A stretch of DNA of 64,000 nt from WQXF01 sp031553615 (GCA_031553615.1 JAVBLJ010000005.1:91353-155352), one strand, 5' to 3'; shown: positions 51,029-59,806, numbered from the stretch's first letter. Made by a program: numbers and translations. Notes: generated from the sequence alone by a model not told the origin.

Positions 51029-52831
51029 ATGAAACGCATCGCTGCATGGGGGTTATTCCTATCACTGCTGGTTTGCCTGGCGATGGGCTGGTGTGTCGAT
51101 GGTCTGGCGCAGGCGGAGCGATACGCCGAGGTCATCCCGCCGACATACGAAGCCGTGGGCAATTTCAGCGAAGACCTGGCGGAGTTCCGGGTAGGCAGCG
51201 GCGAAACCGGAAAATACGGGTTTATCGACAAAGCGGGCAAGGTCGTTTTGTCGCCCAAGTTCAGCTTTGCGGGGGAGTTTCACGAAGGGTTGGCACGGGT
51301 CGTTCCGGGTGGAGATAAAAACGGCAAGGTTGGCTACATCGACAGGACGGGCAAGGAAATCGTGCCGCCCAAGTACGACAGCGCAGGAGACTTTTGCGAG
51401 GGATTGGCGCCGGTCCAACTCGGAGAAAAGTGGGGTTTCATTGACAGGACGGGCAAGGAAGTCGTGCCGTGCAAGTATTACACCGTGTGCGAGTTCATCG
51501 ATGGTGTGGCGAGGGTTGGGGTGGGCGATGACGAAGAGGGATTGTGGGGCTTTGTGGACACTACGGGCCGGGAAGTGATTCCTTGCCAGTATAGCCGCAT
51601 TGGGGATATAGGGGATTGGCGGTGGTGGACGGCGGATCAGCACCCCTTCTTCGAAGGATTGGCGGCGGCCTGGCTTCCCGGTGAAGAGGATGGAGAAGGC
51701 GATGAAAGCGGAGAGGAAGACGAGGACGCTGAGATCAAGGGCAAAATGGGTATTTTGGACAAGGCGGGCAAGGTGGTTGTTCCGCTTGAGCTGGAGTATG
51801 ATGAGGCCGGGGAGTTCCACGAAGGGCTGATGGCAGTCATGCAGATCGATCGGGCGAGCTATCGCAAGGAAGTGGGCGATGTCAATCCAGCCGATGCCGA
51901 CGAGGAAGAGCCGGATTATACGATCACCCGCCACGCCAAGGTGGGGTTTATGGACGCGACGGGCGAGTTGGTGATTCCGCTGGCGTATACCTGCCCGTTC
52001 TATGCGGGCAATGGCTGCGGTGACCCGGAATACCTGATGCCGAAGTTTTCAGAAGGCTTGGCGGCCGTCATGAACGACGATCGGCAGCAATCGCATGCGT
52101 TTTTGCAAAACAGCGGCAAGTTCGGCTACATCGACAAAGCGGGCAAGGTGGTCATTCCGTTTCTCTATGACTATGCCGCCCCTTTTTCGGAAGGTTTGGC
52201 GTACGTTTGCCAGGGCGACAAGTTTGGATATATCGACGCGGCGGGCAATGTCGTCGTTCCGATCGTGTACGATTGCGATTATTACTATGGCTGCGATAGC
52301 GAGGATGGGTTGATTGCGGAACAGTTCTTCTTCCACGGATTCGCTCCGGTAAGCAAAATCGCCCCTGAAGTCGCCCTTAAGCGCGACCTGATCGATACGG
52401 TGGTCAGGGCTGCCGTGCCGACGCCGTATGCCCTGCCCGGCAAGGGCGGAAACAGTTATGCACCGATGCAATACGGCCTAATCGACAAGGCCGGCAACGC
52501 CATGGTGCCGATGCGCTATGGTTGGATTGATTGGGGCTCCGGCAGTCCGGCGGCAACCTATTCCGAAGCCGGCATTTACGGGGATCAGACAGGGTATATC
52601 GCCGTGACGGACGAGGGAATCACGCCGGTAGACGGATATGATGATGTCTGGGAGTTTTGTGAAGGGTTTGCGGCGGTAGCGCGCGGCGAAGCGCTCAATC
52701 AGAAATGGGGCTTCATCGACGAAACGGGGCGGGAGGTCGTGCCCTGCATCTATGAAAAGGTCGACGATGTTTCGGAAGGACTGGCAGCGGTACGCGTCGA
52801 TGGAAGATGGGGCTTTATCGCCATTCAGTAG
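51029..52831 (+). CDS. Secreted WG-repeat protein
   Basis: A 600-residue protein with a signal peptide (KRIAAWGLFLSLLVCLAMGW, cut near GLA). About ten WG/KWG repeats follow, each with the pattern F.EGLA.V....KWGFIDK.GK.V.P..YD. One unit carries an acidic insertion (GEEDGEGDESGEEDEDAEIK, about residues 220-245). WG repeats are thought to form beta-rich solenoids or propellers; function is unknown. AGGAGGGG precedes the ATG. It lies in the same direction as the ECF regulon, but no ECF box is visible before it. Confidence 0.9.
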   Translation: MKRIAAWGLFLSLLVCLAMGWCVDGLAQAERYAEVIPPTYEAVGNFSEDLAEFRVGSGETGKYGFIDKAGKVVLSPKFSFAGEFHEGLARVVPGGDKNGKVGYIDRTGKEIVPPKYDSAGDFCEGLAPVQLGEKWGFIDRTGKEVVPCKYYTVCEFIDGVARVGVGDDEEGLWGFVDTTGREVIPCQYSRIGDIGDWRWWTADQHPFFEGLAAAWLPGEEDGEGDESGEEDEDAEIKGKMGILDKAGKVVVPLELEYDEAGEFHEGLMAVMQIDRASYRKEVGDVNPADADEEEPDYTITRHAKVGFMDATGELVIPLAYTCPFYAGNGCGDPEYLMPKFSEGLAAVMNDDRQQSHAFLQNSGKFGYIDKAGKVVIPFLYDYAAPFSEGLAYVCQGDKFGYIDAAGNVVVPIVYDCDYYYGCDSEDGLIAEQFFFHGFAPVSKIAPEVALKRDLIDTVVRAAVPTPYALPGKGGNSYAPMQYGLIDKAGNAMVPMRYGWIDWGSGSPAATYSEAGIYGDQTGYIAVTDEGITPVDGYDDVWEFCEGFAAVARGEALNQKWGFIDETGREVVPCIYEKVDDVSEGLAAVRVDGRWGFIAIQ

Positions 52832-52858
52832 TGGGCGGAGAAAGCAGAAGGGGTAACG

Positions 52859-54304
52859 ATGAAGATGATGATTGCGCGATTTCTTTGCCTATGGCTGCTG
52901 GTCTATCCGGCGGCGAGCGTGTGCGCGGGCGCACAGTACGTCGAGGTGATACCGCCCCGATATGAGTGTGTCAGCGATTTTTGCGAGGGCCTGGCGGCGG
53001 CCGAGATCGACGGCAAATGGGGGTTTATCGATCAGGCAAACCGGTTTGTGGTGGCCGCTCAATATGATGATGTGAGCGTTTTTTGCGAAGGCTTCGCAGC
53101 CGTTTCGGTGAATGAGAAGTGGGGATTCATCGACAAGGCCGGCAAGGTCGTTGTGCCACCCAAGTACGACGACACAGGGTTTTTTCATGAAGGCTTGGCA
53201 AGCATCCTGGTGGACGATGGGAAGAGCGGGAAATGGGGCTTCATCGATACGACCGGCAGGGAGGTTGTGCCGCCAAAGTACGATAGGGCGGCGGCATTCC
53301 ATCAAAACTTGGCCATGGTCTGGATTGCCGACGAGGAGGACTGGGGCATCTTTAGCCCGGGGAAATGGGGCTATGTGGATGGGACAGGCAGGGAAGTTGT
53401 GCCGCTGATCTACGAGGACATCGGCGAATTTCACGAAGGCCGGGCCTGTGTCGTAAAAGACGGCAAGATGGGCTTCGTGGACGAAACCGGCGCGGTGGTC
53501 ATTCCGCTGGCCTACACGTACAAATCGGAGGAAAGGCCCTGGACGGATATCGCAGATACATATGTAGAACTGCTGCCCTTCTTCTCCGAAGGCTTGGTTG
53601 CCCTATGGGGCAGCGAAGGGCATGGCGACCGATATGGCTACATCGATAGAGACGGCAACGAAGTCATCCCGTTTGAATACGACTATGCCGCGCCTTTTTC
53701 CGAGGGGCTGGCCTATGTGAGCAAAGGTGCATCCGTTTGGTACGAAACCAATGCGGATGGGAAATTTGGCTACATCGATAAAGCCGGTCGCGTGGTGGTG
53801 CAGCTTCAATACGATTGTGATTATGCAGGACACGGGACCCTCTACGATTGGTTCTTTGTGGATGGATACGCGCCGGTCAGCCGGAAAGGAGCGACACAAT
53901 GGGATATGGTTTATGGCCTGGTCGATCGAACGGGCAAGGTCGTCGTGCCCATTCGTTATTATTGGATGCGGCGCTTGGAGGGCGGGCTGTCTTTTGCGGG
54001 GTATGGGGAGGACTATAGCGGCCATGGAACGTGGGACAGCATCGGCCTCATCGATGAGACGGGCAGGGAGATCGTCGCCGTGGGTCATTATGCCTGGATC
54101 GAGAAATTTTCCGAGGGTTACGCATGCGTGCGCTTAGGCGGCGATGGTGGAGCCTGGATGGGGGACGAAGAAAGTAGGTATGGCTTTATCGACTGGACTG
54201 GGCGGGAGGTCGTGCCTTGCGTTTATGAGGCGGCGGGCAATTTCTCGGAAGGGCTGGCGGCGGTATGCCGCGATGGGAAGTGGGGCTTTATCGCCATCCG
54301 GTAG
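52859..54304 (+). CDS. Second secreted WG-repeat protein
   Basis: A 481-residue paralogue of the preceding gene, 27 bases downstream and surely cotranscribed. It has a signal peptide (MKMMIARFLCLWLLVYPAAS) and about nine WG repeats such as KWGFIDKAGKVVVPPKYDD and KFGYIDKAGRVVVQLQYD. The beginnings (YVEVIPPRYE here, YAEVIPPTYE there) and ends (DGKWGFIAIR, DGRWGFIAIQ) match, so the pair arose by tandem duplication. Confidence 0.9.
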   Translation: MKMMIARFLCLWLLVYPAASVCAGAQYVEVIPPRYECVSDFCEGLAAAEIDGKWGFIDQANRFVVAAQYDDVSVFCEGFAAVSVNEKWGFIDKAGKVVVPPKYDDTGFFHEGLASILVDDGKSGKWGFIDTTGREVVPPKYDRAAAFHQNLAMVWIADEEDWGIFSPGKWGYVDGTGREVVPLIYEDIGEFHEGRACVVKDGKMGFVDETGAVVIPLAYTYKSEERPWTDIADTYVELLPFFSEGLVALWGSEGHGDRYGYIDRDGNEVIPFEYDYAAPFSEGLAYVSKGASVWYETNADGKFGYIDKAGRVVVQLQYDCDYAGHGTLYDWFFVDGYAPVSRKGATQWDMVYGLVDRTGKVVVPIRYYWMRRLEGGLSFAGYGEDYSGHGTWDSIGLIDETGREIVAVGHYAWIEKFSEGYACVRLGGDGGAWMGDEESRYGFIDWTGREVVPCVYEAAGNFSEGLAAVCRDGKWGFIAIR

Positions 54305-54428
54305 CAGGCGAGGAAACTTGCCCTTTCTTTTTCGCCTTTTCCTTTCGGGTTTCGCACGCGCCGCCGCAGCGCACATAGGATGAGAGCGTGAGGATTCCTC
54401 ATGGGAACATCAACAAGGAGGCGTTCAC

Positions 54429-55130
54429 ATGTCGTTCTATTCCTATAAGAATGCGAACCCCAGCAGCTGTCCGGGACTCGTGGGCAGCGACGTACTCAGC
54501 GGCTTGCAGGAGAAGGTGTGCGTTCAGGTCAAGCGCGTATACGATTCTTGCCTGCAACAGGAGCAGCTCAATGAGAGTGACACTACGGTAACCCTCGAGA
54601 GCTACGGTATCGTCCCCAACGATTGCCGCCCGAATCCCTGCGGCTGCGGCAATGCAGGGTGCAACGGCAGCTGCGGATGCCAGGACAACACGTCGCCTCC
54701 GTTGCTGCCCATCAACTTTGAAAGCTGCCGCTCGACGAGCAGCACTGGCACGCTCCGCAACGTGACCATCGACCGCCTCTGCGACCGTCCGTGCTTCGCA
54801 CGGGTACGCGCCTCGGTAGAAATCCCGCTGGATATTCTGTTTACCGACGCCCGGTGCCGCGAGTACATAGGCAAAACCAGCATTGCCATCAACAAGGACG
54901 TTTTGCTTTCCGTGCCCGACGAATCGATCGTACCCTTTACGCTGGAATCCATGGTAAGCGCCATCTGCGTTTCCGGCGCGTACCTGGGCAACAACCGCTT
55001 CAAGCTCACCATCTGCGTTACGGTGGTGCTGAAGGTGCTCGCCTCCGTCGAGATTCTGATTCCTTCGTATGGCTTCTGCCCGATCCCGCCGTGCGAGGAG
55101 TTCGCTGAGAACGTGTGCGACGATAGATGA
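54429..55130 (+). CDS. Cysteine-rich protein, possibly spore-associated
   Basis: A 233-residue protein without signal peptide or membrane helix. The N-terminal part has VCVQVKRVYDSCLQQ. A Cys/Gly patch (NPCGCGNAGCNGSCGCQ, about 73-89) follows, then a repetitive beta-type region (VRASVEIPLDILFTDARCRE, SIAINKDVLLSVPDESIVPF) and the end SYGFCPIPPCEEFAENVCDD. About 18 cysteines in all. The composition is reminiscent of Clostridia spore-coat/exosporium proteins, which is an inference. AAGGAGG precedes the ATG. It is the last host-like gene before the integrated element. Confidence 0.75.
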   Translation: MSFYSYKNANPSSCPGLVGSDVLSGLQEKVCVQVKRVYDSCLQQEQLNESDTTVTLESYGIVPNDCRPNPCGCGNAGCNGSCGCQDNTSPPLLPINFESCRSTSSTGTLRNVTIDRLCDRPCFARVRASVEIPLDILFTDARCREYIGKTSIAINKDVLLSVPDESIVPFTLESMVSAICVSGAYLGNNRFKLTICVTVVLKVLASVEILIPSYGFCPIPPCEEFAENVCDDR

Positions 55131-55133
55131 TAT

Positions 55134-56006
55134 TTAACCCGCTCCATCCGGAAAGAACATCAGTAATCCATCCATTTCAAAGGATGAAGCCGTCGAATAT
55201 AGCGCACTATTAATGCGGTCAAGTATGTATTTCTTCTTCTCTTGACCTCCATGAGAAAGCAACTCCGATGCCCTTAGATACCCCTGTATCCTATAATTAT
55301 AGATTATCGAAGCATTTGGCATTTTGATTTGCTGTAGAACTCCATCATAACATACCAGAGTTTCATCTCGCTTTTTGCCCGTAGCGTCTATATATTGCAT
55401 CTGAAATACATAAAAATAAGCATCAGAATGGAATGTCTTAGTCGAATCTGTTCTTTCGCGTACATAATCACGCACAACTTGGCACGCCCCAGAACTTCCA
55501 CCTATGCTAATTGAAAACGTTTGGGATAGGTAGTCGTATTGAAGATGAGGTAACTCGTCAATGAATGGCGCAACAAGAATCGCCTCACAACTGAAGGGGT
55601 CGGGCAAATCCTCATTGACTTTGTACAGCAACAGCATTTTTGTGGCCGATATCCTAACGTCTCTTATCTGACCGCCAAGATTGCGTATTATGAATTGTCC
55701 ATCAGCGAAAGGATCATCAGTTATGTCGCTTTGGAGTGAGCATACTAGATAAGGACTGTCTTTTACAGCGTTGGCATCGGCTTCCAACTGCATTAACTCT
55801 GTTTGCTGTTCCATTATCGCCTTAGAAGAATCAGAGATTTTGTTCGCAGAGCATGAAATGCATAAAGCAAATACCGCAAGTGCAGTAGCGAAGATTGTTT
55901 CAAAAATAGGCTTGACAGTGTCTAGCAAAGACATAAATCTTGCAAAACGTCCTGTTGGTGTTTGTGATGCTCCATTACCCTGAGTACTAGTATTACTCTG
56001 ATTCAT
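55134..56006 (-). CDS. Unrecognised membrane-anchored protein, AT-rich
   Basis: A 290-residue protein I cannot assign. A hydrophobic helix at about residues 35-55 (FATALAVFALCISCSANKIS) is followed by a coiled-coil-like stretch (KAIMEQQTELMQLEADANAV). A C-terminal domain of about 220 residues (FIIRNLGGQIRDVRISATKM) follows. Base composition is clearly more AT-rich than the genes to its left, and codon use is less GC-biased, consistent with transfer. It stops 4 bases from the end of the preceding gene and probably marks the left edge of the integrated element. Confidence 0.75.
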   Translation of the reverse strand: MNQSNTSTQGNGASQTPTGRFARFMSLLDTVKPIFETIFATALAVFALCISCSANKISDSSKAIMEQQTELMQLEADANAVKDSPYLVCSLQSDITDDPFADGQFIIRNLGGQIRDVRISATKMLLLYKVNEDLPDPFSCEAILVAPFIDELPHLQYDYLSQTFSISIGGSSGACQVVRDYVRERTDSTKTFHSDAYFYVFQMQYIDATGKKRDETLVCYDGVLQQIKMPNASIIYNYRIQGYLRASELLSHGGQEKKKYILDRINSALYSTASSFEMDGLLMFFPDGAG

Positions 56007-56103
56007 TTGTACGAATCTCCTCTGCCCCTATACCAATCATACTTCCTACTATGCTATAGAAGTTTGCCGACCTCGCTTTAGGAGAGAGCGGCTTCTGCTT
56101 GTT

Positions 56104-57663
56104 TTACTTTATTTTCGGCCAAACCACCAGCTCGAACTGCTCCGGATCTACCCACTGATTGCCCTTAACCCGCTTTGTGTATTCGACCTTCGAGATCGCT
56201 CGGCGAAGAAGGTCGTTTTTTTGTTGTGCGGTTTCGGCGGCGTCGTAGGTGTCGAGCACGTGGCGGAGTTCCGGCGCAAGCTCGGCGACGGTGTGATGCT
56301 TTGGAGCTGCGGCGGCTTGCTGGGCGCGCACAGCCTCGATAGATTGATCTGTCGTGCGGAGTCGGGCCGCGATATCCGTTATGCGCTCGGCAAAGACCTC
56401 GGGGGTGTAGATGCCGCGCTCCAGTAGGTCGTGCAGCTTGCCCTTTTGCTCCCGGAGGGCCGCGTGCTCGCCTTGCAGCGCGCTCAGTGTGCGGTCTAGG
56501 ATCGCGGCGGTGCCGTCCTCTCGCGGTGGGGAGGTGGGGGATACGGTCTGCGTCTCGTAATCGGCTAGCCATGCGCGCAAGCTGCCCAGGATGGCCTCCT
56601 CGACCGCCTGACGGGCCGTGCGCACCGTCCTGCACCCGTGGGTAGCGCAGAATAGCAGGGCAGGCTGTCGGCCTGCTGCGGGCTTGCCGCGCAGCGTATG
56701 GCCGCACTCGCCGCAGACCACCAGCCCCGCGAGCGGGTTGGATAGCTGCTTGCCCGTTTGGAGGGGGGTATACCCGCAGGGGAGCCGTTGCTGCACCGCG
56801 TCGTACGTCTCCTTGTCCACGATGGCAGGATGCAGGCCGGGGTGCAGTTCGTAATCGTCGGTCATGTGCAGGCTCTTTTCCACGCCGCTCTCCGTGAGCG
56901 CTCGCCGGGTGCGCACCCGGCCCCAGCGGATCATGCCGATATACACCTCGTTGGTGAGCATGCGGTAGATGCGGCAGGGCTTCCAGGAGCCCCCCTGCTC
57001 GCCGGGATCGACGCGCATGTCCAGCAGGCGGTTGGCGATGCGGGTCAGGCCCATACGGCGGCCGTCGTCGCCATGCAGATACCAGGAAAACACCTGGCGC
57101 ACGACCTCGGCCTCCTCGGCGATCGGCTCCAGCGTGAATCCCTTGTCTCCGGCAATTTTGACCTTGCGATAGCCGTAGGTGGGACGAGAGCCGATGTACT
57201 TGCCCTCACGCACCGATTGCATACGGCCCGCTTGGATGCGGCGGTTGATCGTCTTGTACTCGCGCCGGCTCATGAAAAGCGAAAACTCGAAATACTCCAC
57301 GTCGATCTCGTTGGAGGGATCGTAGGTTTTCGCTGGCGTGACGATGCGCGTACCGGAAAACATGAACGTTTGCGCGACACGGCCCTGGTCCATGGTGTCG
57401 CCGCGGGCGAGACGCTCCACATCCGCGACGTACACGCCCTCCCACTTGCCCGCGCCGACGTCGGAAAGTAGCTGCTGCATGTATGGCCGGGCGGAGATGG
57501 TTTCGCCGCTGACGACCTCCTGATACACGTGATCGATCACGTGCCCGTTGCGGGCGGCAAGGGCTGATAGGATCGTTTTGTGGCGCGCCAGCGTCTCGCC
57601 TTCCCCGCGCGCTTCGGCGTCCGCGTCGGCGCGGCTCTTTCGCAAATACATCGCGTATGGCAT
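56104..57663 (-). CDS. Large serine recombinase (integrase)
   Basis: A 519-residue site-specific recombinase that integrates and excises the element. The N-terminal resolvase domain has the catalytic serine in YAMYLRKSRADADA (about residue 9) and the arginines in GVYVADVERLARGDTMDQGR (about 73-92). The recombinase domain follows (GSRPTYGYRKVKIAG, YIGMIRWGRVRTRR). The zinc-ribbon motif is GLVVCGECGHTLRG with FCATHGCR. A coiled coil occupies about 385-430. I chose the ATG after GGAGG. As is usual for serine integrases, it lies near one end of the element. Confidence 0.95.
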   Translation of the reverse strand: MPYAMYLRKSRADADAEARGEGETLARHKTILSALAARNGHVIDHVYQEVVSGETISARPYMQQLLSDVGAGKWEGVYVADVERLARGDTMDQGRVAQTFMFSGTRIVTPAKTYDPSNEIDVEYFEFSLFMSRREYKTINRRIQAGRMQSVREGKYIGSRPTYGYRKVKIAGDKGFTLEPIAEEAEVVRQVFSWYLHGDDGRRMGLTRIANRLLDMRVDPGEQGGSWKPCRIYRMLTNEVYIGMIRWGRVRTRRALTESGVEKSLHMTDDYELHPGLHPAIVDKETYDAVQQRLPCGYTPLQTGKQLSNPLAGLVVCGECGHTLRGKPAAGRQPALLFCATHGCRTVRTARQAVEEAILGSLRAWLADYETQTVSPTSPPREDGTAAILDRTLSALQGEHAALREQKGKLHDLLERGIYTPEVFAERITDIAARLRTTDQSIEAVRAQQAAAAPKHHTVAELAPELRHVLDTYDAAETAQQKNDLLRRAISKVEYTKRVKGNQWVDPEQFELVVWPKIK

Positions 57664-57847
57664 GGCGACACCTCCACACAGATTGTAATGGGAGCCTATG
57701 CGAGCCTTCCGCAAATTCCCAGCAAATTTCTAATCAAGGTTTTGGACTTTTTTTTACTTGTATAGGTAGAGGGGTAAAAAAACACCTCAAGCGCCTATAC
57801 AAGGAGGGGATTGTATGTTCTCGTAACCCGACCACCATATGCAGTAC

Positions 57848-57876
57848 TTGCAAAAGAGGCGGTGCGGTGCTATGAT
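57848..57876 (+). promoter_or_regulatory. Promoter for a 38-residue ORF
   Basis: TTGCAA and TATGAT are spaced by 17 bases. A repressor-operator-like sequence lies directly downstream, over the expected start point. Confidence 0.7.
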
Positions 57877-57882
57877 TATCGC

Positions 57883-57902
57883 ACAAATGGGAACGTTTGT
57901 TC
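57883..57902 (+). promoter_or_regulatory. Third repressor operator-like site
   Basis: ACAAATGGGAACGTTTGTTC contains ACGTTTGT preceded by G/A-rich bases and nearly matches the operator arm GGAGACGTTTGTGC found twice in the divergent promoter 550 bases away. It probably lets the same XRE repressor shut the promoter it overlaps. Confidence 0.5.
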
Positions 57903-57927
57903 TTTATGATTGAATGGAGGGAATAAC

Positions 57928-58044
57928 ATGTCAGAAAGGTATATTGCCTGGACCATTGAGATGTTAAGTGCCATCCGCTCGGAACGCGCGCTGCGACGTA
58001 TTTACTACTTTGTTCAATATCTTTTCAGAAGGGAGCCGCATTAA
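57928..58044 (+). CDS. Small 38-residue protein
   Basis: A short ORF encoding MSERYIAWTIEMLSAIRSER and ending LFRREPH, with TGGAGGG eight bases before the ATG and its own good promoter. It lies convergent with the repressor gene and overlaps its stop by 4 bases. No family is recognised. Position, promoter and operator suggest a small element-encoded regulator or directionality factor, which is inference. Confidence 0.55.
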   Translation: MSERYIAWTIEMLSAIRSERALRRIYYFVQYLFRREPH

Positions 58045-58403
58045 TGCCCATGCTCTCGCAGCAAGGCATCAAGTACAGCGTCCAACGTATCTAACTGCGA
58101 ATCATTGAGCCTTACTAGCTTGCGGATGAAGTTCTTCCCCTTTTCGTCCTTATTCTGCAACATGTCGTCAAGAGCAGCAAGAATTTCATCTTCTTCAGAG
58201 GAAAACATCTCGCCTATCCCGTCCTTTAGCCAACCATAATCAACCTTGAACTCGCGTACGATTGCTCTCAGTACAAGCTCTGGTGGAGTTACTTTCCCGC
58301 CCTCGTAACTGGCAATAACCGCACGGCTTACTCCCAATCTTGCGCCGAACTCAGGCTGTGTTTGCCCAACATGTTTCCTTACAGCACGGATTCTGGCTTC
58401 CAT
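58041..58403 (-). CDS. XRE-family repressor
   Basis: A 120-residue cI-like regulator. The helix-turn-helix (about residues 12-48) reads QTQPEFGARLGVSRAVIASYEGG, followed by a C-terminal helical region (DDMLQNKDEKGKNFIRKLVR). No protease-type cleavage domain is present, so induction must use another route than RecA-stimulated self-cleavage. I chose the ATG eight bases after GAGAGG, although an earlier ATG exists. It is transcribed away from the early genes across a symmetric operator and is the probable immunity repressor. Confidence 0.9.
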   Translation of the reverse strand: MEARIRAVRKHVGQTQPEFGARLGVSRAVIASYEGGKVTPPELVLRAIVREFKVDYGWLKDGIGEMFSSEEDEILAALDDMLQNKDEKGKNFIRKLVRLNDSQLDTLDAVLDALLREHGH

Positions 58404-58421
58404 CTGCATCACCTCTCAAGT

Positions 58422-58501
58422 ATTGTACCATGCACAAACGTCTCTGTAAATACGATTTTTTAGAAAAACGTATTGACGGAGACGTTTGTGCATGGTATTA
58501 T
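58422..58501. promoter_or_regulatory. Symmetric divergent promoter and operator pair
   Basis: Two 18-bp arms, ACCATGCACAAACGTCTC (58427-58444) and its exact complement (58479-58496), face each other. On the minus strand TTTACA-17-TACAAT drives the repressor. On the plus strand TTGACG-17-TATTAT drives the small early gene. In both promoters the 17-base spacer is the identical operator arm GAGACGTTTGTGCATGG. Repressor binding would therefore block both start sites in the same geometry. Confidence 0.85.
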
Positions 58502-58533
58502 GTATCCACAAAGACGTATTGGAGGTGAATTGC

Positions 58534-58686
58534 ATGACCGCGGGAGAACGAATCGAGCGCGCAAAGCTGACGCTGAGCAGATACGAGCAGCTCGAGGCTG
58601 GGGATCAACGCTATGTCGATGGCTGGGTTGATCATGCGGTGCTCGAAAACCAGAGAGACGATCCCGACGACAGAAAGACCGCATAA
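58534..58686 (+). CDS. Small early protein opposite the repressor
   Basis: A 50-residue acidic protein, MTAGERIERAKLTLSRYEQL, followed by a charged tail ending DDPDDRKTA. GGAGG lies before the ATG. It is the first gene on the early side of the repressor switch, where Cro-like or antirepressor genes usually lie, but no helix-turn-helix is evident. Its stop falls within the first copy of the repeated hairpin element. Confidence 0.7.
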   Translation: MTAGERIERAKLTLSRYEQLEAGDQRYVDGWVDHAVLENQRDDPDDRKTA

Positions 58687-58716
58687 GAAAGCCCTCCATT
58701 GCTGGAGGGCGGGGCG
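58681..58716 (-). terminator. Repeated hairpin element, copy 1
   Basis: GCCCTCCA and TGGAGGGC pair around ttgc, and on the minus strand the stem is followed by TTTCTTATGC. A 36-bp block is identical to copy 2 at 59889. It lies 14 bases after the stop of the minus-strand secreted-protein gene, so it acts as its terminator. It may also serve the convergent small gene. Confidence 0.8.
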
Positions 58717-58729
58717 AAGGGGGCTGTTC

Positions 58730-59806
58730 TTATTCTACTTGTGTGGAATAAAAGGTGTCTACTGCAAGCAAAAAACTTCGTAGATAGTCTGCCGTCGCGT
58801 TGACGCTTAGTCTGCTTGACAGTCGCAATACGACATTTCTGTACATGAAAGACTGCTCTACTAGCTCTGGCATCAGGTATCCGTAGTCAAAAAGCCTAGA
58901 CATCCTCAACTCCGCGTCAGCTGGAGTAAAAAAAACTTCGATGGATCCGCCATCCGACACTTGCGTTTTAGCGCTTGCGCTCAAGTCCGTTGATACGGAT
59001 GAGTCTAGGAAGTTGATTTTTGAAAAGAAACGGTCTTTCGTAAAGTTCACGTCAGGGGTTACTTCTTCTGGATCAAACAGAAAGTGCGCACCAGCGGATT
59101 GGAGCAGCGAGCTTACTCCAGCATAAATTGTTTCTGCTGCTGTGGAATCGGCGGGACGATCCACCGGGAGCGAATACCCGGAAATTGCCTGAGTATGCCT
59201 AACGTTGAAAAGCCCCAACTTATCCTTTTCGATGCGGAAATCAAACGATACACCAGACTCATCGAAGGACGTGTGATGTGCCGATCCCATTTCCAGAGCG
59301 GCTTCAAGGCCCGACACGACATCTAATTGTGCTAATAATTCTGTTGCTGAAATCCCAGGTACGCCGAATCCAGGCATTGAAGCGAAGCGCCCGACTGCAT
59401 AACCAAACGCACGTTCAACTTCTTTGTCTCGTTCCATGCTAAAGAGTAGCTCTGATATTTCGATTTTGTAGACAATCCCGCTAGATGGGTCGATAAAAAA
59501 AGTCAGCGTAGGATCGCCGTTGGATGTAGCGGTTGACAGGACGGTGTGGAAAGACACCTCATTTAGGTCAACATGCACCGCATCATTATCACTTTGCCCT
59601 AAGTAGCTCCACATTTCCAGAAATGTCAGTCCGGAGGCTTCGTCCGATATGGGAGAGCGATCATCGTGCGCAGAAGGGAGTGTTTCTGGAGCGGGTGTTG
59701 ACTTTTTGTCAAGAATGAGCGCGTTACCACTCGCAAAAGCGGCACAAGGGAACACCATACAGACCACCAGGGCAACCAACAGAGACACGCGCAAGAGTTT
59801 TTGCAC
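58730..59806 (-). CDS. Secreted protein of unknown function
   Basis: A 358-residue protein with a clear signal peptide (VQKLLRVSLLVALVVCMVFP, cleavage near AFA-SG). An N-terminal low-complexity segment leads into an alternating beta-rich body (LTFFIDPSSGIVYKIEISEL, GVSFDFRIEKDKLGLFNVRH). I do not recognise the family. The start is GTG with AAAAGGGG eight bases before. On the minus strand a TATAAT (59848-59853) preceded by TGTGC may be its promoter. It is the first of five element cargo genes on this strand. Confidence 0.78.
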   Translation of the reverse strand: MQKLLRVSLLVALVVCMVFPCAAFASGNALILDKKSTPAPETLPSAHDDRSPISDEASGLTFLEMWSYLGQSDNDAVHVDLNEVSFHTVLSTATSNGDPTLTFFIDPSSGIVYKIEISELLFSMERDKEVERAFGYAVGRFASMPGFGVPGISATELLAQLDVVSGLEAALEMGSAHHTSFDESGVSFDFRIEKDKLGLFNVRHTQAISGYSLPVDRPADSTAAETIYAGVSSLLQSAGAHFLFDPEEVTPDVNFTKDRFFSKINFLDSSVSTDLSASAKTQVSDGGSIEVFFTPADAELRMSRLFDYGYLMPELVEQSFMYRNVVLRLSSRLSVNATADYLRSFLLAVDTFYSTQVE

